Part shown: piece by piece, positions 19,701 to 34,700 of the stretch
How positions within the stretch are numbered: position 1 is the stretch's first letter
Layout of the letters: each line of letters starts with the position of its first letter
Assembly (NCBI RefSeq): GCF_010093595.1
Contig: NW_022985449.1
Span: 369,410-433,409 of the forward strand
Length of the DNA: 64,000 bases
Origin: Mytilinidion resinicola
Lineage: Eukaryota > Ascomycota > Dothideomycetes > Mytilinidiales > Mytilinidiaceae
Direction: 5' to 3'
The notes under the pieces: model-generated
What the model was told of the DNA's origin: nothing
What the model saw: the letters and a program-made list of their open reading frames with translations, nothing else
The model's database searches: none
Position numbers and translations under genes: made by a program

Positions 19701-22700
19701 AAGCCGTCAATCACAAGCTTGAATGAAGCGGCTGCATCGGGATCCTTCATCGGCCCTGCTGCAACTACAGGTATTGCTGGCGCCGTAGGGGGCGCGGCTC
19801 TTGGGCGCAATGAGAGCGCCATGAGCAGCGTCAGCAGCGTGCCAACTCTCCAGTCTGTATACCCCTGGCAGTCTCCTTTCGATCCTAATAGTTTTGATGC
19901 TCTCCGACGAACTGGATCTGCATCATCGAACCAAACACAGCATTTGGTCACTGCTCAACCCGGCAGTATCAACCTTCAACATCCTCAACCCACCCCTCCT
20001 CAGGTTCCAGATAACATTTACACTTCTCAAGCACCGGTACAGCAAAGCTATTATGCTCCTACTGGCCCTGCGGTCTTCGCATCTGCTGGTTCACAATCTC
20101 GATACCCTAATACACAATACCAGCAAGGATTCGTTGAGTCGCCAAAACCAAGCTTCTCGTCAACCTTCGAAGATCGACCTCCGCGTCTCCCTCGTCGCAG
20201 CAACTCATCCCCAACGCCGAGTTCCATGAAACGCGATGCCGCAATTGCAGGCGTAGCGGCTGGCATTGGCGCCGGTGCTGTTGCTGCTGGGTTTGGACTA
20301 AGCCGTCGCCAGAGCTCTCCTAGCAACAATGTGCGCTTCAACCTTACCGAAGACCAAGCCGAGAAGGTCGACCGTGAGCGCCGCGAGGACCGAGAACGCC
20401 GAAAAGAGCGAACTCGCAAGGACGACGAAGAGCTTAGGCGTCGCGAACAACAGCGACGCGATGAAGAGGAGGCGAGGAGGAAGGATATCGAGCGCATGGA
20501 GCTTCTTGAGGCTGAGAAGAAACGCGAAGAGCGAAGGCAACGCGAGCGCGCTGAGCGAGAGGAGAGACGTGCGAGAGACCAGCGAGAAGCGGAAGAGCTT
20601 GAACAACGTTCCCGTGCCGCCCGTATGGAGGCCGATAGGAGGGCGGAGCTGGAGCAGCAGGCGAGGGAGCGACAACAAGCGGAAGAATCAGAGCGCCGCG
20701 CGCGGATAGAAGCCGAGAGGAAGGCCGAGCTCGACAGGGAAACAGATCGGATTCTCAAAGAGCGAAGACAATCGGCTATCGAAGCTGCTAGGCGAGAGGT
20801 CGCTGCCCGTGAAGAGGCAGAGCGGATGCAGAAGACGCACGATATGGCCAGACTTGCTAGGGAGCGCCTGGAACGCGAGATTAACGAAGATCGCATTGCA
20901 GAGCAGCGAGAGCGAGACCGAGGAAGCTACCAACGAGACGATATTAGCTCAGATGTTCAACGTCGGGAAGAAGAACTTCAAGACCGTGAGCGGGACATCG
21001 TGAAGCCGGACACTTGGAAGAATGTCGCTGCTGGAGGCATCGCAGGGGCTACTGTGGCTGCCGCTGCGGCAGCTATCACGAGTTCTGCAATTAATGATCG
21101 TAAAGACAAGCAGCCTGCTGTTCGACATGTTGAACCTACCAAGCCTGTGGATGATCTTCCAGATGAGGCCATTTTCGATCCGGACTTCTTCAAGAAGGGC
21201 AAAGGCAAGAAGAGCCGCGAAGCTGAGAAACCGGTTGATCGGACTACCGGGGAGTTTGATCATTTCATGGAAGATTTCGACGAGAAATATAGCACGAGGC
21301 CCGTGTCGCCAGCAGAATTCTTCGCTCCTGACGAACTGCGCGATCATTCTGGAGCCCAGTCTCCCAGAATAGATCCTAACATGGGCGCTGATATTCATGT
21401 CTACCAAGCGCATGACCCTGAGCTCTCTGGCGTCCCCAAAGGGCCACCTTACCCTCTCCCCTACGCTTTTACGGCAACCAAAGATGTCCCTGACTCGGCA
21501 TACATGTCTTCTCCTTGGCCAGTCCCGGTCTTGAATCTCATCCAGCCAACTCCGCCTGGTTCTGTCCGAGCGCCATCTGCGCCACCGTCCCCGGCCGTTG
21601 TGCCTCAGGATTCCGCTCCTAAGGACGTGTATCAAGGCTCTACCAGGAGACAGTCCAAGCCATCCACCAAGGTTACTTGGGGCGAAGACCGGCTCCATCG
21701 CTATGAAGTCGAGACACCCGACTCTTATCGCGAAAGCTTCATCTCCGACCGCGATGCCAAGGATCACAAACCCAAGGCATCAGACAGCGAGATTGTCGTC
21801 GAAGAAGACTCGTCACGGTCAGGCAAGCGCCGGAACACGTACACGCCTGACCAACAGCGCTCATCAGCTTCAGAAAATGATGACTCCAAGTCGAAGGAAA
21901 AGAAGCAGACTGAGAAGGTGTATGAGTCTCAGTCGCCGGTGCGGACGCCCGTTGTTGTTGAGCCTGAGGAAGACGCGCGACGGAAGCATGATGTCTACCA
22001 GGCTCCTTTCTATCAGACGGTCTCCGATCTTACTTCGCTACCCGGGCGCGGCTTTGTTGAAGGCGAGGTTGGTGAGGAGCCGGATCACAGCCAGAGGAGT
22101 GTCATGCCTGGTGGTTTCGATGACGAGCCATTTTACGGTCCGGAGCCACAAAAAGAAGCGGAAAAGGAGCCAGAGTGGGAACCCTCTCTTAGCAAGAAGG
22201 AAAAGAAGAAGCGGGAGAAGGAAGCTAAGCGACAGAGCATTGAGTCGAGCACTCCTCTCCCGGAAGCTCCGCCAGCTACATTCCAGACAGAGCCAGCTTG
22301 GGAGCCCCCTCTCACTAAGAAGGAACAAAAGAAGCGCGAGAAGGAAGCTAAACGACAGAGTATCGAGTCGAGCACTGCACCTGAAATTGCATCGCCTGTT
22401 ATCCAGGAAGAGCCACCAGCTGAGTTCGAGTTCACTAAGAGCAAAAAGGACAAGAAGAAAGACAAGAAAGTGAAGAATGGTACTCGAGATCAGAGCCCCA
22501 CTACTGCTGGAGCGGAGGAATCAAGATTCGCCCCTGTCGATGAATGGGATACTCCGAAATCTTTAAAGAAAGAAAAGAAGGGACGAGCTTCGGGTGTAGA
22601 CCGGGACCCAAGGGACATTGAGCCTTCCGTTCCCGAGGAAGAGTATCGAAAGTTCCAGGCTTTGAAGAACCAGCCATCCGAAGGTGACGAACGCAGTACT

Positions 22701-25700
22701 TCCAAGCCTAGCAGCAGCTTTGTTACTGCAGCTGTTGCCGCCGGTGGCTTTGCCGCCATCGCTGCTGCTGCCGCGAAGCATGATCGAGATACCAAGCCTT
22801 CCGAGGCTAATAGCTCAAGGGATCCTTATTCGTCTGAGATATCATCATCACAGTACGTACCTGGTGGATTCTCTGCTGAACCTGAAGATGTCCGCTCCAC
22901 TTCTCAAAATGGAAATCGCCGAGTTTCGCAACCTGAGCCTGAACGAGTCATCCCGAGCACTGCATTTTACGATGTCGAGGAGCTGGTAGACGCCAAGACG
23001 CCCAAGAAGAAGGAGAAGAGGCGCGGTGGCAGATTCAGCTCTCCCACCCCATCTTCGCCTTTGAGAACTGAGCTCGGGCATGATGACGACTATATGAGCG
23101 CAAAGCCACAGACCGAGATTCCACCACAGCAGGTCCAGGAACCGATGTATGCCGATATACCAAAACAGTCTATTCAAGAACCGACGTATGCCGAAATCCC
23201 TAGGCAGCCTGTTCAGGAGCCGACGTATGCTGCAGGCGTCCCTTTACCGGACGCCTCTTTCGATGAGCTCGATGATTTGAGGTCGACATATTCGAACAAG
23301 AGCACGCCGTCTAAGCGCGACGCCGCTTTTGATGACTTTGATGGTTCTGGGAAGTCGAAGTCGAAGAAGACGGATCGTTACGAACCAGCGAGTAATGGCT
23401 CACAGGCCGTCGCCTCCGAACTCCCCTACGATGCATACGATGACAAGAAATCGAGACACCGCAGTGAGAGCACTACGAGCCGGGACACCTATGCTTATGA
23501 ACGGGATCGCGAAGATAGCCACCGCGATCCCTCCACCGCGAGATCGGAAGAGTACGACGACAAGAAACGTTCTAAGCATCGACGAAGCATCAGTGAGAAG
23601 TATGATGATGATACCCGGTCAGTTGGCTCTGATGGCCGTTGGACTTATGACGATGATGGCGAACGCAAAAAGCGGCATCACAGGCACCGAGAGAGCGAAA
23701 GGGACGACGATACAAGATCGGTTGCCTCGGAGGATCGATACGATGAGAATGGCGAGCGGAAGAAGAGGCATCATCGTACGAGGGAGAGCGAGAAAGATGA
23801 TGACACCAAGTCTATTGTCTCGGAAGATCGCTACGATGAGAACGGGGAGCGCAAGAAGCGGCACCACAGGCGACGAGAGGGCGAGAGAGACGATGACGAT
23901 ACTCGCTCGATTGTTTCAGAGGATCGCTACGACGAAAATGGTGAGCGCAAGAAGCGACACCACAGGCGACGAGAGAGCGAGAGAGACGATGACGATACTC
24001 GCTCGATTGTTTCAGAGGATCGCTATGACGAAAATGGTGAGCGCAAGAAGCGGCACCACAGGCGACGAGAGGGTGAGAGAGACGATGACGATACTCGCTC
24101 GATTGTTTCAGAGGATCGCTACGACGAAAATGGTGAGCGCAAAAAGCGACATCACAGGCGACATCACAGCGAACATGGGTCTCCGGAAGCATATGCACGA
24201 TCCACAGCAGCCTCGGAGCCCGGGGACCTGTACGATCGTGATCGTAAGTCCTCGAGACATCGATCGAAGCGAGACAGTGACATATTTGATGATACTGCGT
24301 CCATCGCATCCTCACCCGCTCGCTACGACGAGCCGTCTAGCAAGTCGCCGAAAGATAAGGAGAAGAAATCAGGGGGCTTATTCGGGCTCTTTGGAAGCCG
24401 GGGCAAGTCCACTGAGAGCTTGGTAGATACCAACAGCAAGTCCAAGTCCAAGGACTCGCGCGACAAGGACGAATTTGAAGACGCCGACAAAAAACACAGA
24501 AAGAAGAAACATCGAGGGTCTGTCTATGGCTCCGATGACGATGATGCCCGCTCTACTGTATCCAGCGATCGACGGGATAAACGTAGAAGCAGAGACGAGA
24601 CAGGTATGGACACCCGACACCAAACAAAGGTACATGACCCGCTCTGCCGAACCCCTGACGCCCCATCCGATGACGAACATATGCTAAACAGTCCCAAGGA
24701 ACGTAATCTCACAGAATCTAGCAGGGACCGATCGAATGAAGTACTAGAAGAAGACAACAAGAAGTCTTTTTTAGGCGAGCGGGCGGTGGTGGAAGCTCCA
24801 CTGCCCGTTAATGAATCCGAACACTTGGGACAACAATCCCGATCCGAAGACGAGGCCACCGCAATGAAGCTTCCTGGTGACCTCCCCGAATATCCCCTTC
24901 CTACTCTCCCCGATAGCCGGCCCACCTCGCCTCTGCATGTGGATACGGCTCGCTCGATTGAACGCCCGACTACACCAGTTGAGCAGAATCGTGCTCTCCT
25001 AGAAAGACTTACTGGTCTTCCCAGCGAACATTTGCAGGCCTACGCCAGTAGCGATCTACCTGCGCTTCCTGCACTACCTGCTTCAAGGCCAAATTCTCCG
25101 TATGGCATAGACAGGTCTCCTGAGCAGATTGCCTCCCCTCGCCTTTCCCGAGCGCCGTCTACCACCGCGATCCCTCTTCGATTTCGTCGTCCTCCTCCCT
25201 CACCTGGAACCACGCGCGACTTGACCATCAAGACACCTTCGTCTTCCACCCCTACTTCCTCGCCTTTAGCAGCTCCACGCCTAAAACACACCAAGTCATC
25301 TTCGACGGAGTTCAAAGGATCAACCGACTACCGACCACTGTACCTCGTGGAAAGTAATCGCAAGGCCCCTGAGATCGAGGAATCTCTGCCATCTCTTCCC
25401 TCTAGCCGTACCACTTCTAGGGCTGCGTCAGAGCGTGGGACTGAGGATGAGTACCAATCTGCTCTCGAATCGCCACATTTTAGCGGAACAGATACCGATG
25501 ATCCGTTGGGGAGTCCTGTTCAGTTTCATGATATGCCTGCTGAGAACGATTTCTTGGACTCGCAGGAGACAACTCCGAAAGCAACCTCGTTTGCTCTGGG
25601 TGTTATGGAGCTGCCTAGAGATGTTAATACCACCAAAGAGTCCAACCCTGCTAAGGAACTTGATACTGCGGAGGAGTCCAAGGAAACTAACGCTGCCAAA

Positions 25701-28700
25701 GACTCCATCACAGCTGGGCAATCCAACGTTTCCAGAGAACTACCCCCAAGCAGAACCCATAGTCCCCTCCCCGAGTCCGGCTCATCCGATGCGCTCAAGG
25801 ATGCCGCAACTGCAGCGCTCATCGGCGGTGCAGCAGCATATCTCGGTCACGAAGCCCTATCCAAAGGGTACGACTCCGACTTCATGGGCGGTGAACCCGA
25901 TGATGATGATCTTGGCCTCGCCCCCAAACCCGCGCCCGTTGAAGAAACTCCAGTCCCCGAAACCCCTTCTCGCCCTACCCATTCTCGAAATACTAGCTCC
26001 ACCTCAACTAAGAAGGGCAAGAGAAGCAAGAAAGGTTCCAAGCGCGGCAGCAAGGATCTCTTTGAGCAGCCAGGCTCACCTAAAGAGCTCACCGAGGAAG
26101 AACAGCGCCAGATTCGCGAGCGTGACGCCATGGATGCCGTGGACGGCTGGTTTGAAGAGCCGGCTAAGAGCAACGAAGTTTTCGAGGAGCCTTCAGAGAT
26201 CGATGCGTTTGCCTCTGATGCTAAGAAGGAGACTCCACCTCCTTCTCCGAAGGCTGAGCCTGACCCGGCGTTGTTCAGGCGGGATACGCCTAAGGGTAAG
26301 AAAGGGAAGAAACAGGGAAGGAAAGGCAAGGGGAGCCGCTCAAACACATTGGAAAGCCCTATTGAGGAGACGCCAAAGGCTCTTGGAGACGAAGTTGTAA
26401 CGCCCGTTGAATCTTCTATTCCGGAACACGAGGAAGTTATCCAGCCGGTGATGGCTGGGGAACAGATTGAGGATGCAGCAGTTCCGGGAGTAGAGGCGCC
26501 CAGGGATGCTAAGCCAACTACAGAATCTACGGACTATGTCGCGCTGCCGCGAGACTACAGCGGTGCTTTTAGCATCCCCGTTCAGGCTGAAGACCTTTCT
26601 GCATTTCCTGCTGCTCTCGGACGATCTGGCTCCCCATCTATAGCAGATCTCGAAAACAAGTCTAACAAGGCAGCTGAGGCTAAGCCCGAACTCGAATTTA
26701 TGGCCATAGCGAAGAAGCTCAAGGGGAAGGGCAAGCATAGTCGCAAGTCAAGTCGCCTGGAAGATGGTCTACCGTCGCCGTCGCTTGACAGCGGCATATC
26801 TTCCGGACTTTCGACGCCTAGGGAAGTCTTAGGTGGTGTGGAGCGGTCCCAGGGCCTTGAAAGAGATTTTTCAGCGCCGAAGGACATCTCTCCTGAAGCT
26901 ATACCGCTACCTGAAGCCGACGATGGGCTCGTTGAAGCTGTTACCGAGCTTCCCGCGCCTGTCGAGGTGAAGCGTGAAGAAGTCCAACCAATACCCACTC
27001 CTGAACCGGAGAAGGAAATCGAGCAACTCCCCGCGGAAGACACACCAATACTAGAGCCTACAGCTCAACAGGATGAAGCATTTGCCTGGACAGCTCCCTT
27101 GAAGAAGTCAAATAAGAAGGGAAAGAAGGACAAGAAAGGCAAGACCGATGATCTCGGCGAATCCTCTACTGAATCTGCCACGCCTGTTCCTGTCGAACAA
27201 ACTAGAGAGCTTGAACAACTCTCTGCACCCGAATCAGCGATCGAAGCTGAGACATTTCCCGCAGAAGACCAACCTGCGGCGGAACCTACACCGCAAGAGG
27301 AGGACGAGTTCGCCTGGACAGCGCCCTCACAGAAGTCGAAGAAGAAGGGGAAGAGAGCTAAGAACGATAACCTGGGTGAACCCACCACCGAACTTCCTAC
27401 GCCTGTACCTGTCGAAGAGCAGGCAAAGGAGCTTGATCTTCCCTCCGCTCCCGAACCAGAACCTCGGTCACCCCACGGGGAAGACGAAGCGGTGCGGGAG
27501 CCTTTCCAACAGGAGGACGACTCAGCGTGGACAGCTCCTTCAAAGAAACTAAAGAAGAATGGGAAGAAGGATAAACAAGTCAGCATCAGTGAGCTTACTC
27601 GAGCAGCAAGCCCTAAGCCTGAGTATTTCCGCGAAGCAACTACATCCGAGCAAACTACGTTCGATCCGGCATTACCCACGCCTTCGCCCTCTGCCGAGAT
27701 GATGGAAGCGGTCTTTGCGTCCGGCGAGGTGCCGGATGCGGCTATGGCGACAGCAATGGGTGGCGACGATGGATTACTAGCGACACCCGGTATTGAGCAA
27801 CCTGAAGTCAAACCCATTTTCGAAACACGTGAGCAAGAGCGGGAGCAACCGATCGTTTTTAACCAACCCCAACTTGAGCATTCGACAACGGAACCTATTC
27901 TTTCAATCCCAGAACGCCCGGTAGCACAGCCGCGAGAGGAACAGCAACCAGAGCCAGAACCAGAGCAGCCACAGTCACTAACAAGCAATATACTCGGTGT
28001 CTTTGGCTGGGGCAAGAAGAAGGCGAAGAAGAGCGATACGAGCTCTGCGCGTATTAGTCCGGTGCCGAAAGCGAAGGAGGAGGTGCTTGAGCCGCTTCCT
28101 GCGTCCGAGGCCTTGGATACTAAGCGCGATCTGCCTGTTGCTGATGTTGTTGAACCTTCGGCTGCGGAAACAAAGCTCGAGGTCCCTGTCGAACAAGTCA
28201 AGGAGCTTGAGGAGCCAAAGGTTTCGGAGGTGCTTGAGCCACGTCCCGCGTCTGAGGTCTTGGATAACAAGCTCGATCTGCCTGTTGCTGATGCTGTCGA
28301 GGCTTCGGCTGCGGAGACAAAGCTTGAGCTTCCTGTTGAGGAAGTCAAGGCTGTTCAGGAGTCGGAGGTTTTGGGGCTGCTAAAAGATATATTGGAGCGG
28401 GAAATTCAGCTAGAAGACCAACCGGTGGTCGAGGAGCCACTGGAAGCGCCTGCTGAAGATGAATGGGCCGTCCCTGTCAAGTCAAAGAAGGGTAGAAAGG
28501 GCAAGAAAGGCAAGGGGAAGAAGTCCGCGCCTGAAAGTCCTGCCCCGGAACTGCAAACCGTCGAGGATTCTTTCGGAGAGCGAGATGTCCCGGCTGTTGA
28601 AGAAGTTCTTGAGGCACAGGAGGCGCCAGTCCTCGGCGATCTTGCTGAGAAAGTCCCAGTCATTGAGCAACGTGTTCCCAGCGCATCCACGGAGCCAGCA

Positions 28701-31700
28701 GTTGCTGCGGAAGTATTCCCAGTCATGGAGGAACCAACTTCAAGCGCACCCGCGGAGCCAGCAGTTACTGCGGACGACGAGTGGGCCATGCCTGTCTCAA
28801 AGAAAGAGAAAAGGGATAAAAAGGGCAAAGGCAAGAAATCTTCTCCTGAAACCCCTGCGCCAGAAGCTATCGAGGCATCCCCTGAGGACCGTGATCTTCC
28901 AGTCGCCGAGGATGTCTCAGAGCAACGGGATGTCCCACTGACCGAAGATCTCCCCAAGGAAGCTCCAATCTTCGAGAAACCTAGTGCCAGCATGCCAATT
29001 GAATCAGCCCCAGTCGCCGCGGACGATGAATGGGCGATGTCGACCTTCAAGAAGGACAAAAAGCGAAAGAAGGGTAAAGGCAAGAAGTCTGCGCCTGAGA
29101 GTCCTGCACCGGGAATGGGCGAAAGCGTCTCTGAAGAGCGAGATAACCCTATGGTGACCGAAGAGCCTTTTTTCCAGGAGCCGATCAATGAGCCAATCGT
29201 TGAGGCTACGGTCGCAAGCACTGCCAATGAGGAACCGGCCGCGGCAGAGGATGAATGGGCAATGCCTACCGCGAAGAAAGATAAGAAAGGAAAGAAGGGC
29301 AAAGGCAAGAAGTCAGCACTAGAAAGTTCAGCATTCGAGACCACGCCTTCAATTCCAAAAGACGCAGATATCTTGGACTCTGAGCAGCCCATACTTGATG
29401 AACAGACTGCAGCCCTCCCGGCTAATCAAGCTGAAGCTGGAGAGGACGAGTGGGCTACCCCGTCATCCAAAAAGGACAAGAAAGGCAAGAAGAGGGCATC
29501 TGTTGTTGAGACTTCAGCACCTGAGCCTGCAGAGGAAGAGTATCCCTCCACCCCTGCGCTGGCTGAGCCTGCGATACCGATTCCTGGTGCCAAAGACAAC
29601 GCTCCAGTGGACTTGAGCGCCAAAGAACCAACCTCGCATCCTAGCCTTGATACAGAAAGGGATTTGACTTCAGTCGATCAGTCAAATATCGCGAAGCAGG
29701 AAGATACTTTTCTCCCTCTAGTCCATGAGCCGGAATCTAAGCTTGTAGTCGACGAGCCTGCACCACCATTCGAGACACTAGACGACTGCGAACGCCAACC
29801 CTCAGAGATTCCACTTCCGGAGACTCGCGACCTGGATCTTGAGCCAAAAATCAACGAGCCTGCACCATCTTTCGAGACACTAAACGACCATAAACAGGAG
29901 CCTTCCGACATCCCCCTTCCCGAGACTCGTGACCTAGACCTTGAGCCATCGACTTCGATTCTAGAGCCGGAATATCAGCCTTCAGTCGAGGAGCCTGTGC
30001 CATTTTTCGAGACACTAGACCACCGCGAACAACAACCTTCCGAGATCCCACTCCCTGAGACTCGTGACCTGGATCTTGAGCCATCAAACTCAATGATGGA
30101 ATCTCCATCTGCCAGCGATGCCAAAGGTGCAGAACAGCTCGAAGGGAGAGTTCCTCCAACCGAGATTCAAGCTTCAGTTCCCGTAGAAGAACAGGAACGC
30201 GTGCAGTCATCTATCCCTGAATTACCCCTTGAAGAGGCCCAAGAAGACGAATGGGCTCCGACTGCAAGCAAAAAGGGTAAGAAAGGGAAGAAGGGCAAGA
30301 AGTCAAGGGAACCTTCTCGTCCATCTACCCCACCGCCAGTCGAAGACCCCGTTGTCGATTTCGCGGGAGAGGTCACAGATCCTATCGCCCCAATTGAGAG
30401 CGAAGCTCCCGTTCAATTGGAAGAGAGAGGTATCGAGCCGCCAACTGTTTCGGAAACGCCAGTCGAGGAGGCCCAAGAAAATGAGTGGGCCCTGACGACA
30501 AGCCAAAAGGGTAGGAAGGGAAAGAAAGGCAAGCAATCGAAGGAAGTCTCTCGGCCGTCTACCCCGCCGCCAGTCGAGGAGCCAGTTGCCGAGCCCGCGG
30601 AGCAGCTCACAGGTTCTGTTGCCCCAATGGAGATTGAAGCTCCAGTTCGGATGGAAGAGAGAGCTATCGAGCAACCGACCCTTCCCAAAACACCACTAGA
30701 AGAAGCTCAAGAAGATGAGTGGGCACCAACGGCGAGCAAAAAGGGTAAGAAGGGGAAGAAGGGCAAGAAATCGAAGGAGGCTTCTCGGCCGTCAATTCCA
30801 CCTCCGGCTGAGGAGCCCGTTGTCGAGAAGCAGCTTACAGATACCATCGCTCCAGCTAAGATTGAAGCTTCGGTTCCATCGGAAGAGCAAAACGTCCAGC
30901 AACCAGATGTTCCTGCAACACCCCTCGAAGAGGTCCAGGAAGATGAGTGGGCACCAACGACGAGCAAACAGGGCAAGAAAGGGAACAAAGGCAAGAAATC
31001 CCAAGAGGCATCTCGTGCGCCTACTCCGCGCCCTATCGAAGAACCATTCGGTTATGCCGCGGAATCTTCTGCACCCGAGGTAGCCGCACCCGCTGTCATA
31101 CAGCCTGAAGAGCCTACCAGCGAGCCTCTTAAATCCCAGGTAACGCAAAGCGCCCAAGGTGACCTCGAGGCTCCTTCTCTCGAAACACCCATTCAGGAAA
31201 GCCAAGAGGATTTCTGGGCTCCCACTGGAAAGAGAGGCAAGAAAGGCAAGAAGGGGAAACGAGCTTCCGGTTTCAGCACCCCACCAGTGGAGCCTGAATC
31301 AGAGATGAAAGGGCCGGAGCCAATCGTTGAGGGTCGTGATCTCGACTTCACAGCTGAAGCTGAGCCGTCTAGGCAATCTTCGGAGCCATCGTTCTCAGAA
31401 CCACCTACGGTCGCCCATGAGACTGACCTTCCTGTGAAAGAGGCCCGAGAGATGCCGAGTCTTGTTGCTGAGTCAAGGAATGTCAAACCTGAAACTTCCT
31501 TATCTGCAGTCGAAGAGGCTAAAGAGGTGCTCAATTATGCTGCTGAACCAACCGTCCTCGAATCGGAGACTCCCTTGGAAGGTCCCGGACAGGATCCAGT
31601 CGTTCCCGAAACCCCAGCCGAGAAGCCAGAAGACAATGATAGTTTCTGGGCTCCGACAAGCAGGAAGAAGGGCAAGAAAGGGAAGAAAGGACGACAAGCT

Positions 31701-34700
31701 TCTGTTCCGAGCACTCCACCTTTGACTGAAAAGCCTGAATTCGCGGAGCGTGAACCCGCTTATGAGCCGACTGAAGTTGCTCTGGAAGTTGAGACCCGTG
31801 ACTTGTTGGATGCTGCGGAGTCCGCTGAGCTGCCTAGTGTCCAAGAACCCCTGCCGGAGGATGAGCCTGAGCTTTCTACGACCTCGAAGAAGAAAGGTAA
31901 AAAGGGAAAGAAGGGAAGGCAGGCGTCTGTTCCAAGCACGCCTCCTGTCATCAAAGAACCCGAATCAGCTGCACCTGCAACCGCTGACCGTGAACTCCTT
32001 GAGGCTGAACCCGCAGAGCAGTCCCCCCCCGTCGTTCCGGAAGTCGAGAAGTCCGAGCCATTAGATGTGACAGAGTCTGTGCAGACACCGACTATTCAAG
32101 AAACCCCACAGGATCAAGATTCCGCTGATTTCGTCACGACTAGTAAGAAGAAAGGCAAGAAGGGTCGACAGACTTCTGTTCCGAGCACGCCTCTTGCCCC
32201 CGAAGAGCTGGAAGTAGCTGAGCCTGGACCAGCTGATCGTGAAATCGCCGAGCCTGATTCCACTGTGCCTGAACCCGCCCAAGTCGAACTTGCCGAGCCT
32301 GAACCCGTTCAAAAGTCTTCTAGTGTGGTTCCCGAACTCGAAATGTCCGAACCATTGGATGTAGCAGAGTCGGCAGAAACACCAAGCGGTCAAGAACCTC
32401 CCAATGATGAAGATTTTGGCTTCTTCAATACCTCAAAGAAGGGCAATAAAGGCAAGAAGGGAAGCAAAGCATCCGTTCCGAGCACTCCACCTGTCTTCAA
32501 AGAGCCAGAGCTTGTTGAGCCAGAAATTGTGGAACCTACACTCGCGGAGCCCGAAACAGCTCAGGAAACCTCTGATATCGTCCCTCATGTCGCAAGATCT
32601 GAGGATCTGGGAGAGTCTGTAGAAGCACCAAGCGTACAAGAAGCTCCAAAGAACGAATTCCTTGACTTCTTCACCACATTCAAGAAAAAGGATAAGAAGG
32701 GCAACAAGGGGAGACACGCATCCGTCCGAAGCACTCCGCCGGTTACCGAAGAGCCAGAGCTTACTGAACTTATACCCGCTGAACCTCAACCCACCGAAGC
32801 GAGACTGGCTGAGTCCGAACCCGCTCAAGAGCACTCTAACATTGTTACTGAAGTCGAAAATCGGGATCTTGTAGACTCAGTAGAGACATCAGGCGTCCAA
32901 GAAACTCCAAATGATGAAGACTTTGATTCCTTCAGGACCTCAAAGAAAGGCAAGAAAGAAAGAAAAGCATCTGCTCCGAGCACGCCTCCTGTGACTGAAG
33001 AACCAGAACCCGCCCAGGAGCCCTCTGACATCGTTCTGGAAGCTGAAAGGTCCGAGCCATTATATACAGCGTCTGCAGAAACTCCAGTTGCCCAAGAGAC
33101 TCCCAAAGATGAGGATCCTGACCTCTTTACGACTTCAAAGAAAGGCAAGAAGGGCAAGAAAGGAAGACAAGCATCTGTCCCAACCACTCCACCCGTCATT
33201 GAGGAACCTCAATTCGCCCAGGAGCCTTCTGATATCGTCCCGGAAACCGGAAGATCTGAGTCTTTAGATCTTGTGGAGCCCATAGAAGCTCCACAGGAGG
33301 ACGAGTCGGGCAAATTCCTTGAGACTACTAAGAAGAAAGGCAAGAAGGGTAAGAAAGGAAGACAAGCATCCGTTCCCAGTACTCCACTCGTGCTGGAAGA
33401 GCCCGAACTCAGCGATGAGCCTTCGAGCTCTGTCCCGGAAGCCCAAATTTCTCAGCCATTTGAGGTGGCAGATTCGGCAGAAAGAAGTGTTCAGGAAACA
33501 CCGAAAGACGAGGAGCCACTTGATTTCTTCACCGCAAAAAGGAAGGGCAAAAAGGGCAAGAAGGGACGACAAACTTCTATTCCTAGTACTCTAACTGTCA
33601 ATGAAGAGCAGCGCGAGCTGCTAGTTGATGAATCCTCCTCTGAGCTAATGAGAGAGCCTTCCTCAAGAGCGGTTGTTGACATGGAAAGCAAAGATGCCGC
33701 TGAACAAGCGCCTACCAATGACGAAGCCGAGGCGCCTAATGTTGTGGTAGCAGAGTCATCTCGAGAGGCCCAGGACCACCGAGACGACGCTGATGTTCCC
33801 ATCTTCCAGTCATCGTTAGAGGCGCCAACGCCTGCCGAAGAGTTTCCTGAACCCGCCAACGACATGGAAGACTCGTTCGCTCAAGTAAGCACGAAGAAGG
33901 ACAAGAAGGGAAAGAAGGGAAAACGAACTTCCATTTCCAATACTGTCGCCATTCCAGAGGAACCACAGTCTGAAGCTCAGCAATCCACACCTGAAGCCTC
34001 GGGAGTCCACGCCATTGACTTCGGTACTTCTTCTCCAAATGTCCCCAAGGAAATTCCAATCGACGATATGACCACTAAACCTGAAGGCGAGAAGAAAAAG
34101 TTGGGGATACCCTTGTTCACATCACCACAGCCAATGGATGTACAAGAATTCAGCCCGGAGACACCGGAACCAGAACCATCCGTTGAGGAGGAGTTCAACG
34201 CCCCGAAGAGCAAGAAAGACAGAAAGAAGGAGAAACGGAAGAGCAAAGCTTTTGATTTCACAGAGCCAGAAGCGGGGCCAGAAGCATCAGCATCGCGAGA
34301 TGTTGAAGACGCTACCAAATATTTGGAACCAGAAACTCTTTCATCTGCTACTTATTCTGAAGATGCTAGTCTAAATGAGGCCAAACCATCAGGTCATGCC
34401 CCACTCGAATATCTCACGTCCGCTTCTTTACCCGCCGAACAAGAGACTCCTCTCGAGACCCCTTTCAGCGATGCCAATGAAGCCTTCGCTACTCCTTTCG
34501 AGGACCAAATTAGGGACTTCTCTGCGCCTGTGGTCGAATTATCCGAACCCAATCACGTGAACAGTCCTCCACCCCGCCCAGTTCTTGAGCGTGAAGCAGC
34601 ATATGAGCCGCACCATACGGAGCATCTAGAGACCCCGGGCACAGAAACAGATGACGTTGCTACTCCAGCCGAGACAGCCACTGAATGGGCTGTGCCAAGT

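Noticed and set aside
23595..24180. CRISPR-like regular repeats
   Set aside because: The units are contiguous, in frame and coding within a eukaryotic gene, without unique spacers.
27065..28348. Minus-strand Ser-rich frame of 427 codons (and several others opposite 28.4-38 kb)
   Set aside because: These are mirrors of the Glu/Pro/Lys-rich coding strand of the giant gene; codon bias there suppresses stops on the other strand.
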